Of a stretch of DNA of 64,000 nt, positions 8,611 to 15,236 are shown piece by piece (position 1 is the stretch's first letter; each line of letters begins with the position of its first letter). A model generated the notes under the pieces. The model saw only the letters and a program-made list of their open reading frames with translations. It did not search any database and was not told the DNA's origin. The translations under genes were made by a program, and so were the position numbers. The stretch lies in NCBI RefSeq assembly GCF_030123365.1, contig NZ_CP126107.1, forward strand, positions 5,755,501 to 5,819,500, read 5' to 3'. The DNA comes from Neobacillus sp. SuZ13. Its GTDB lineage: Bacteria; Bacillota; Bacilli; Bacillales; Cytobacillaceae.

Positions 8611-8790
8611 TATATCAGCGAATAACGGGAGTTTATCAGCGAATATGACCTTTTTATCAGCGAATTCCGATGTTCTATCAGCGAATTCTCGGATTCTATC
8701 AGCGAATCCGTTTCAATGGGCGAATTTTCCCCTTTAATGAACGAATTCCCTACGATTCATTGAGAGAAAACACACTTTTATCAGCGATTT
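8611..8790. repeat. Array A: 21-bp-period TATCAGCGAAT array
   Basis: The word TATCAGCGAAT recurs with its GCGAA core at 8618, 8639, 8660, 8681 and 8702, exactly 21 bp apart. Decayed copies follow at 8720 and 8741, and a last one near 8784. The 8-10 bases between words vary. It is non-coding and lies between the duplicated tcyP terminator and a convergent gene. Confidence 0.9.
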
Positions 8791-8879
8791 ATCTCCCCAA
8801 AAAACAAAAAACAGGCATTTGAGCTGGAACAAATCATTATTTTTCCCTCTTAAGCTACTTTTTCATTAAATCTCTGTCA

Positions 8880-9434
8880 TTAGGAGTCTGCCATTTTTTC
8901 AAATAAATTATGACACACTCTGTAGGATAAATAAGCAGATACGCTTCCAAGAATCAGAATAGAAATTGGAAAAAGATAAATAAAAAGAATAGTTAAAAGT
9001 AGGATACCCACTAATAACATTGTTTTTAATGGATAGGCGATTGCCATTGTCAGTGAATTTCGAATCATATTTTTCCAATTTGTATTAAAATGAGCCATGG
9101 CAGGAAATAGATACACCGTAATGGCTAAGAAAATTAGAGTAACAAATCCGAGGATAAAGAACGATCCGTTAAATCGCATGATGTGATAATCAAAATATAG
9201 AAAGAATGCTAACAAGAACCATCCGATCGAAATTCCAAAACTTTGCACAAAACACTCCCGAAATAATGAAAAATAGATACGAAAGATACCATTAATATCC
9301 CTGCCTGAAACCCATTTCCTCACTACACCATATAGGGCAACAGTTGGGGCCAAAGCTGCTGAAGTACTCCTAAAAAAACTAAGTAAACCATCCAACCGCT
9401 TTAGAGAATATAGGCTCCCTACACAAATGGTCAT
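8880..9434 (-). CDS. DUF624 (YesL-type) membrane protein, N-terminus possibly frameshifted
   Basis: 184 residues. From about residue 26 (AALAPTVALYGVVRKWVSGRD) the sequence follows the DUF624/YesL family, with further helices at ~65-85, 92-112 and 135-165. The N-terminal 25 residues lack the expected first membrane helix. A hydrophobic stretch fitting the family (WMVYLVFLGVL) lies in another frame over the same DNA (about 9355-9395). A frameshift or sequencing error near 9360 is likely, and no good ribosome binding site precedes the ATG. YesL proteins are often near sugar-uptake genes, but none is here. Confidence 0.65.
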   Translation of the reverse strand: MTICVGSLYSLKRLDGLLSFFRSTSAALAPTVALYGVVRKWVSGRDINGIFRIYFSLFRECFVQSFGISIGWFLLAFFLYFDYHIMRFNGSFFILGFVTLIFLAITVYLFPAMAHFNTNWKNMIRNSLTMAIAYPLKTMLLVGILLLTILFIYLFPISILILGSVSAYLSYRVCHNLFEKMADS

Positions 9435-9475
9435 TAGGAAATCTTTTTAGAAAAATAACTTGCTCTAGGGAAAAT

Positions 9476-9505
9476 AAAAAACCAAGGAATCCTTGGTTTT
9501 TTGTT
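9476..9505 (-). terminator. terminator downstream of the integrase gene
   Basis: AAAACCAAGG and CCTTGGTTTT pair around a 3-nt loop with T tracts on both strands. Confidence 0.75.
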
Positions 9506-9540
9506 TGTTTTTTATAACCAATATTAACGTCTAAAAGGCA

Positions 9541-10104
9541 TTATAGTATAAAGTTATTTAAGCTATTATCCAGTCCCTCATTATTTATTCCGATATATTG
9601 TAAAGTTATTTTAGGGTGCGAATGATTTAACATCATTTGTAGTTTAGCAACGTCCTTTGTCTGTTTGTAGTACCAGTAGCCAAAAGTTTTTCTCATGGTA
9701 TGGGTTCCTATACCGTCCTCTATATCCACCATTTTTGCGGCCTTATTTAGCTGTCTATAGGCTTGAATCCGTGTTATAGGCTTATCACCCTTACGGCTAG
9801 GAAATAGCCATTCTGACCCCTCTAACGTCTTTATATATTCATTTAATTCCTTGTAGACATTAGCTAAATGAATTGTTCTAGGCTTATTTGTTTTACCTTC
9901 CTTAACAGTGATTTTCTTTTTCTTCTTAATATCTTTGACCCTTAGATTTAATAGATCAGTAACACGTAAACCGGTATTGATTCCTAAAAGGAATAAAATA
10001 TAATCCCGATCACCACACCACTTTTTTAAGGACCACTTCATATCGATTATCTGGTCGTAGTCTCTTAGTGGTTGAACATCCTTAATTTCATCTTTTTTAC
10101 TCAA
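9541..10104 (-). CDS. small tyrosine recombinase/integrase
   Basis: 187 residues from TTG 10104; AAGGAGGGG upstream decides this start over an ATG at 10140. The catalytic set of phage-integrase family proteins is visible: Arg47 (TGLRVTDL), a beta-hairpin lysine (Lys68 or Lys71), His135-x-x-Arg138 (THTMRKT), His161 and the nucleophile Tyr170 (LQYIG). It lacks the usual N-terminal core-binding domain, so it is shorter than XerC/D. It may be a domesticated or remnant recombinase. No partner excisionase or clear attachment site is visible beside it. Confidence 0.88.
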   Translation of the reverse strand: MSKKDEIKDVQPLRDYDQIIDMKWSLKKWCGDRDYILFLLGINTGLRVTDLLNLRVKDIKKKKKITVKEGKTNKPRTIHLANVYKELNEYIKTLEGSEWLFPSRKGDKPITRIQAYRQLNKAAKMVDIEDGIGTHTMRKTFGYWYYKQTKDVAKLQMMLNHSHPKITLQYIGINNEGLDNSLNNFIL

Positions 10105-10548
10105 TTTTGTTAACCCCTCCTTCATATTCAGTAAAACCAAGTTTCCGAATGTAACACTTTTTGTTTAACGTTAATTTAGCTTAAGATAAATTACAATAGT
10201 CCAAGAGCACGAATGTAACTTTTTATCTATTAAGTTACCAATTTCTTTTCTTTTCTCGTGTGCGAAAATCAATATAAATCCTTATTATTAATTTGGAGGG
10301 AGCAAATTGGCCAAAAAGCACAGGGTATTTATCTATTAGGGGGTAAATACTAAGTGTCCTAACCAAGCCAAATCACACCGAACCTCAAATGCTAGAGAAC
10401 TTTTCGCTGGGACAATGAGTATGACAAAATAATGATAGAAGGAACTAGTAGGTGTCCTGTGGCCCGAACAACATTACTTTTCTAAGTTTATTCCCGCTTA
10501 GACTAGGAATAATGGTAATAAGGGTTTTAAGGAGGCTATTATTAAAAC
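10105..10548. other. intergenic region with no clear gene
   Basis: This lies between divergent genes. Two similar stretches beginning GAATGTAAC...TTTTT occur at about 10146 and 10210. A Shine-Dalgarno-like GGAGGG near 10295 is followed by TTG and only 10 codons before a stop. I see no convincing gene or RNA. Its length and GC content, above that of other gaps around 10330-10480, suggest a decayed gene or an unrecognised RNA. Confidence 0.4.
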
Positions 10549-11271
10549 GTGACATTTTTAAATGATTATTTATGGACACCTTTTATGGTGTTTTCTTTAG
10601 GATTTTTATTGGTGAAATTTGCTGGAAAGAGGTCAGTTGCGCAAATGACTGCCTTCGACCTGATGTTTATACAGATCATGGGAACTGCTATAACTGAGCC
10701 AATTGTTTCAAAAAACAACTGGTCAGCTGCTTGGTATTCTTTTGCAATTGCTCTTTTATATATCATTTTATCGAGACTGGCATTAGTCAACAAGTTGAAG
10801 TATTGGATTTCTCACAGCCCCACTTGTTTAATTCGGGGAGGGGATATCGACGAAAAAGGGTTAGCAAGAGTTCGATTAACGGTTGAAGAACTTCAAGGTA
10901 TCCTTCGAACCAAGGGATATACTAGCATATTAGATGTGGAGATGGCGGTGATGGAGGAGTCTGGACAGGTTAGTATCATCCCCAAGTCTGATAAAAGACC
11001 CTTACAACCCAGTGACCTAAATCTTCAACCTAGTCCTACCTTTATATCAATCCCCTTAATTATGGACGGTGATATCATCCAGCATAATTTAAAGTTCGTA
11101 CATAAAAATTTGGATTGGCTGTATTCTCAAATGAGCATCCATCATCTCAGAAAAGAGGACCTACATAAAATTACTTTAGCTACTTATAATCAACAAGGTA
11201 ATGTTGAGTTTGATATTAAAAAAAAGCGTGATGAGACTATTAGCACTTATAAACCGGGGAATGAGAACTAA
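10549..11271 (+). CDS. DUF421 (YetF-type) membrane protein
   Basis: 240 residues from GTG 10549; a stop two codons upstream in frame and GGAGG 13 nt away fix this start. Three N-terminal hydrophobic segments (about 7-23, 36-52, 57-77) precede the soluble DUF421 region containing R-x-T-x-E-E-L, and LIMDGDIIQHNL. YetF-like proteins sit in the plasma membrane of Bacillus, often linked to spore germination or stress. Function unknown. A second DUF421 gene is at 47097. Confidence 0.85.
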   Translation: MTFLNDYLWTPFMVFSLGFLLVKFAGKRSVAQMTAFDLMFIQIMGTAITEPIVSKNNWSAAWYSFAIALLYIILSRLALVNKLKYWISHSPTCLIRGGDIDEKGLARVRLTVEELQGILRTKGYTSILDVEMAVMEESGQVSIIPKSDKRPLQPSDLNLQPSPTFISIPLIMDGDIIQHNLKFVHKNLDWLYSQMSIHHLRKEDLHKITLATYNQQGNVEFDIKKKRDETISTYKPGNEN

Positions 11272-11320
11272 CATAAAAATAGCACTTTTCGGTTGGAGGA
11301 TTAGGGTGAGCACCTGAGCT

Positions 11321-11460
11321 GGTAAATAGACGGAAGAATTCCGCTTAATTAGTAATTATGATTAAAAAAGGGTTAAATAGACGGAGAAATTCCGCCTATT
11401 TACTCGAAAAGTTCGAAAAAGGGAGATTTTGCTTTGCATAACCGGAAAATCTCCGTTTAT
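11321..11460. repeat. Array G: TAAATAGACGGA palindromic repeats
   Basis: The word TAAATAGACGGAnnAATTCCG occurs at 11323 and 11374. An inverted relative (CTCCGTTTATTTTA) lies near 11451. The unit from 11374 forms a palindrome, TAAATAG...CTATTTA. It lies between the DUF421 gene and the IS element. Confidence 0.7.
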
Positions 11461-11592
11461 TTTACTTTTGCTGGTTACTCAATTAAGGACAAGACATCTT
11501 ATTTAAAATGGAGTGAATTCCAAGTTTTTATATTCCTATTAAAGAAACTCGCCATTTTTTTGAACTGACCCAAAAAAGTTAGACAAATACTT

Positions 11593-12402
11593 TTATGCAA
11601 CTTTTAAGACTTGAGTTCGGAATTCTACTGGACTCAGGTCTTTTAATTTTGACTTCATTCTCTTGTGATTGTAATAGTAAATATAATCAGCTAATTCCCG
11701 TTCAAAATGCTCTAAACTATCAAATTCCTGTAGATAAAGGAGTTCGGACTTTAATAAGCCAAAGAAATTTTCCATGACTGCATTATCAAAACAATTTCCT
11801 TTCCGGGACATACTCTGTGTAATTTGATGTTGTTTCAATTTTTTTTGATATTTTCCCATTTGATAGTGCCAACCCTGATCTGAATGAAGAATGACCTTGT
11901 CTCCGGGCTTAAGACGTTCAATTGCTTGATTTAACATGTCTCCTACCAATGTATATACAGGACGATTCATGACGCTATAGGCAATGATCTCACCATTACA
12001 CAAATCCAGGACAGGAGAGAGGTAGCGCTTCTCACCAAATAGGCGGAATTCTGTAACATCTGTTACCCATTTTTCATTCATATTCTCAGCAGTAAAATCT
12101 CGATTTAAGACATTCGGAGCTATTTTGCCTTCCTTACCTTTATAAGATTTATACTTCTTCATACGCACCATACATTTTATCCCCATATCATTCATTAAAC
12201 TATTGATGGTTTTGGGATCATGGTGGAAACCTCTTTTTTCTAATTCTTTCGTGATTCGACGGTACCCATAACGACCTTTATGTTCATGGAAAATCTCTTT
12301 AATTGCATCCTTTATTTTTTCATATTTATCAGGCTGATTTAATCGTTTTTCCCAATAATAATACGTGCTGCGTTTCATGTCAGCGACTTCAACTAGATCC
12401 AC
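11593..12402 (-). CDS. IS150-like transposase OrfB (DDE domain)
   Basis: 269 residues from the first ATG. The frame is open upstream through the end of orfA, so it is probably made as an OrfAB fusion by -1 frameshifting. It contains an HTH_21-like N-terminus (KGRYGYRRI) and an integrase catalytic core with D (WVTDVTEF), D (LHSDQGWHY) and E (AVMENFFGLLKSE), followed by a YNHKRMKSKL segment typical of the family. No disruption seen, so it is probably active. Confidence 0.93.
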   Translation of the reverse strand: MDLVEVADMKRSTYYYWEKRLNQPDKYEKIKDAIKEIFHEHKGRYGYRRITKELEKRGFHHDPKTINSLMNDMGIKCMVRMKKYKSYKGKEGKIAPNVLNRDFTAENMNEKWVTDVTEFRLFGEKRYLSPVLDLCNGEIIAYSVMNRPVYTLVGDMLNQAIERLKPGDKVILHSDQGWHYQMGKYQKKLKQHQITQSMSRKGNCFDNAVMENFFGLLKSELLYLQEFDSLEHFERELADYIYYYNHKRMKSKLKDLSPVEFRTQVLKVA

Positions 12403-12431
12403 AACCTCATACTTTTGCTTTAGATCAAAAA

Positions 12432-12971
12432 TTACTTGCGCTTTGATTTTGTTTGTAATTTTTCCTGCATTTGAACTAAAGCATTCAACTTTTTTAAGTA
12501 GGCAATCTCCATTTCTAAACGTTCAACTTTTGATTGTAAAAACTCCAAAGATTCTTCGCTATGTATTGGTTTGTTGGCTTTTTGTTTCTGTGTTTCTGTT
12601 TTCACTGTTTCTTTTTTCATGGATGGACGCCCCTTTTTCTTTAATTTAAGGGCATCAATTCCATGTTCCTCGAACTGCCTGCTCCATTTTCGAATGGTAG
12701 AAGGATCAGCTATCTTAAAAATAGCAGCTGTTTCATTCGGTGACGTCCCGTAGTTATTCATATATTTTAGTACGTCTAGTTTAAACTCTGTTGAGAAACT
12801 TGTATAGGATTTTTGAAACGCTTCTACACCGTTTATCTCGTATTGCTTCACCCAAGTTTTTATGAGAGAAGAGTGTGCTCCAATGGAATCACCAATCTTT
12901 TGATAACTATCATTGCCATTCAAATAGCGCTGAGCAGCAGCTATTTTATCCTCCGAATTAAATTTAGCCAT
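12432..12971 (-). CDS. IS150-like transposase OrfA (helix-turn-helix)
   Basis: 179 residues from ATG 12971 (GGGGTG upstream). It holds two helix-turn-helix modules (about 1-55 and 60-110), then a leucine-zipper-like coiled coil near the C-terminus (about 140-165). It binds the IS ends and dimerises with OrfB. Its ribosome binding site lies in a 16-bp hairpin. Confidence 0.92.
   Translation of the reverse strand: MAKFNSEDKIAAAQRYLNGNDSYQKIGDSIGAHSSLIKTWVKQYEINGVEAFQKSYTSFSTEFKLDVLKYMNNYGTSPNETAAIFKIADPSTIRKWSRQFEEHGIDALKLKKKGRPSMKKETVKTETQKQKANKPIHSEESLEFLQSKVERLEMEIAYLKKLNALVQMQEKLQTKSKRK
12489..12495 (-). promoter_or_regulatory. programmed -1 frameshift site
   Basis: The minus strand reads A-AAA-AAG in the orfA frame, the standard IS3-family slippery heptamer. 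The -1 frame is open from here into orfB, so slippage would give the OrfAB transposase. Confidence 0.8.
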
Positions 12972-12979
12972 AAAAAACA

Positions 12980-13017
12980 CCCCGTAAATGTTAGAATGGT
13001 GTCTAACATTTACGGGG
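12980..13017. promoter_or_regulatory. hairpin sequestering the orfA ribosome binding site
   Basis: A perfect 16-bp stem with a 6-nt loop (ATGGTG) lies at the IS end, just before orfA. Its proximal arm contains the GGGG of the orfA ribosome binding site. In a read-through transcript from outside the IS it would block translation. Confidence 0.75.
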
Positions 13018-13160
13018 CAGATCATTTTTCTATGGCGAGTTTTACTTTTTTATATTCCAATATGACTGTCATTCCGGCACGTATTTTAAGAAAAGCACCT
13101 CAAACTTTTCATTGCATGCTATCTTTGTCCTTTTATTTTCCGTTCTCATGTTTGGGAACA

Positions 13161-13757
13161 TTACATAGAGCTAATTAAATCTGCTATTAAAATATAGCGC
13201 TGCGGTGCGTTGCCAATGTATGAAAATGGATAACAGGTCGTAACCGTCAGGGTAGCCCTCGGTTTAGGGACAATCACGGTCCGATCATCGGCATCAACAA
13301 TTCGTGTTCTTCTTACTTTATAGGTAAACTTGCCCGCAGATGTCCTTACAATGAGTAAATCACCTTTTCCGATCTTTCCCAGTTGTCTAAACACCGTATC
13401 CCTGTGTCCTGAAAGAACGGAATTATCCTTTTCGCCAGGCAGCACGCTACCTGCAAAATGGCCGACTCCTTTTTCCAGTTCATCTTCATTTGCCCCATGA
13501 AAAATCGGCAAGGTCTTAGAAAGCTTCGGGATTTCCAAGTCTCCGATCCGATCCCCTATTTTGTAACGGACTGCGTAAAGTGACTTCGAATCAACTTTTT
13601 CTTTTACTGCTTTGGGTGCTATTTTTTCCTGTTTATTTTGGAATTGACTCTCATTTGTTTGTTGAAAAATGGGCCTGATGTTTGATAACACAATCCCTAA
13701 TCCTACAAGGACTAGGAGGATGCTCATCCACTTTCGAGCCGGAATTTTCTTTTTCAT
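13161..13757 (-). CDS. class D sortase
   Basis: 198 residues from ATG 13757. A membrane anchor (about 11-29) is followed by a sortase fold with catalytic His118 (LSGHRDT), Cys175 (VTTCYPF) and Arg187 (APQRYIL). The TLTVTTCYPF signature fits class D. It transfers LPxTA-type proteins to the cell wall outside the membrane. The start overlaps the stop of the upstream surface-protein gene by one base (TAATG), so the two are translationally coupled, and that protein is its likely substrate. Confidence 0.9.
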   Translation of the reverse strand: MKKKIPARKWMSILLVLVGLGIVLSNIRPIFQQTNESQFQNKQEKIAPKAVKEKVDSKSLYAVRYKIGDRIGDLEIPKLSKTLPIFHGANEDELEKGVGHFAGSVLPGEKDNSVLSGHRDTVFRQLGKIGKGDLLIVRTSAGKFTYKVRRTRIVDADDRTVIVPKPRATLTVTTCYPFSYIGNAPQRYILIADLISSM

Positions 13758-14902
13758 TAGGCTTGCTCTTTCCTCTTGCGATAAAAAATAGCACCTACAA
13801 GAATCATTAATGAACCAACCAGTACCCAATCCATATAATGGCCTGCTGTATTTGGAAGTTTACCACCTTTAATCGTTCGTGGCTGCTTTTCCTTTGTGCT
13901 TATTACAGCCGTTTCGATTTTTTTCACATCTTTTACCGTTTCATCTATTAATTCAGAATTAAGCATGTCTGCAGGAAATAACACATCCGCAAGAAACTTA
14001 CCCTCTTTATTATAAAGCTCGATTAACAAGCCATAACCTTGTGCATCTTTCATCTTGACAAGCTCATTAATGGTAACTGGTTTCTTTTTACTGTCCTTGA
14101 CAAGATAAAACTTAGGCTTTAATTCAACGATGTTAAAGATTTCATCTACAATGCTGGCCAACTCGGCAGCCTGTTCAGTTGTAAGCTCGCTGGCCGTTTC
14201 TAAATCAATAAATGGTTCAAGACGTTTCTGAAATGATGCCATTTTTTCTTGAACCGTCGCTTCATCTAGTTTGAGGCTTTCAAAATGGGCCATCATTGCC
14301 ATGATTTCGGTTTCTGTAATGCCTATTTCGGAAACAATATCCTCTATTCCATTTCCGCCGCCCAAATACAAAGCTACAGCCATATCCAGATCTTCAATCG
14401 TTTCATAATCGTCCAGTGAATCGTCATTCTTTTTCAATAAATCCTTCAATTCCTGAAGAGTCAAATCATAATCTTCAAGAAGTTCATTGAGGTTTTCATC
14501 TGTAATCGGGGTGCCGATGTCTTCTGTATAATAATAAACAGTATCCTCAAGGGCATTCATATATCGAAAGACATCCTTAATATTTTCACCTTTTTCCATT
14601 TCCCCGTTTTCGATAAGGAAGGCAACAAGGTCTGCTTCATTTTGAAACTCGTAATCTTTTATAAATTTCTGTAGATTTTCTTCAGTAATTGGCTCACCTA
14701 GCGTTTCTTTTAATTCATCAATCGTAGAAAAATCTTTCAAGCTCATATCATAGTAATATTCCAGATAGGAGTCTAAATCCTCTTCTGTCCACTTCGTTTC
14801 GGTTAAAAATGCGTTTAACTCATCTGGCGCGACTGCATTACCTACAGCTGGAAAACAACCAAACAGAAGGACAACCGCCAATAAAATCTTTTGAAATTTC
14901 AT
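13757..14902 (-). CDS. processed acidic surface protein with LPNTA sorting signal
   Basis: 381 residues from ATG 14902 (a GTG one codon upstream is possible). It has a signal peptide (about 1-24, ending VGNAVA), then a very acidic helical body of repeated blocks with the pattern IT-E/D-ENL..LL.DYD/EF (near residues 68-85 and 128-145). The C-terminus is a sorting signal: LPNTAGHY, a membrane span and KRKKEQA-like basic tail. The layout fits the "processed acidic surface protein" family, which is encoded next to class D sortases. Function in the envelope is not known. Confidence 0.85.
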   Translation of the reverse strand: MKFQKILLAVVLLFGCFPAVGNAVAPDELNAFLTETKWTEEDLDSYLEYYYDMSLKDFSTIDELKETLGEPITEENLQKFIKDYEFQNEADLVAFLIENGEMEKGENIKDVFRYMNALEDTVYYYTEDIGTPITDENLNELLEDYDLTLQELKDLLKKNDDSLDDYETIEDLDMAVALYLGGGNGIEDIVSEIGITETEIMAMMAHFESLKLDEATVQEKMASFQKRLEPFIDLETASELTTEQAAELASIVDEIFNIVELKPKFYLVKDSKKKPVTINELVKMKDAQGYGLLIELYNKEGKFLADVLFPADMLNSELIDETVKDVKKIETAVISTKEKQPRTIKGGKLPNTAGHYMDWVLVGSLMILVGAIFYRKRKEQA

Positions 14903-15236
14903 CACTTTTTTATTTCCCCCTATATTTTTTAGAAAAAAAGTGTTCCAACTATGTATTTTAGAGGAAATATGAGGGTAAAAATAGAGTCTTTTTGACGAAA
15001 TATATGGAAATTAAGTAGAAGATTGTAAAAGAGGTTTCCTCACTTTATGATTTTTCCCAAAGTTAATTTACAACTTATTAAAGAACATGGTTTTTTATTT
15101 TTCGTAAATAAACTAAAGAGAAAGAAAGAAAAAGGATCAGATCCATGATTCACAAGGATCTGATCCTGTTTTAGTGATAACCTGTTAGGGACTTTCCCAA
15201 GCCTGTCACATTTCGCGGTCTAATGTTCTAGCACTG
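14903..15236. other. intergenic region with promoter space and fdhA terminator
   Basis: This region must hold the promoter of the surface protein/sortase operon. The only clear structure is the fdhA-side hairpin at 15131-15171. Confidence 0.5.
15131..15171 (-). terminator. terminator of the formate dehydrogenase operon
   Basis: A 12-bp stem (AGGATCAGATCC with GGATCTGATCCT) followed on the minus strand by a T-rich tract, downstream of the fdhA stop. Confidence 0.8.

Larger units (their letters stand above)
11561..13024 (-). mobile_element. IS3-family (IS150-like) insertion sequence, complete
   Basis: About 1,464 bp. The terminal inverted repeats at 11561-11585 and 13000-13024 match at 20 of 25 positions; both begin TGA and end GTTAGACA inward. 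It encodes overlapping orfA and orfB joined by a probable -1 frameshift. A run of five T on each side could be the target duplication. Outside these lie an 11-bp inverted repeat (11545-11555 and 13032-13042), indicating insertion into the loop of a terminator hairpin. Confidence 0.92.

Noticed and set aside
8611..8790. CRISPR array
   Set aside because: Words are only 11-13 bp with 8-10 variable bases, the words decay, and no cas genes are near. The same holds for arrays B to F.
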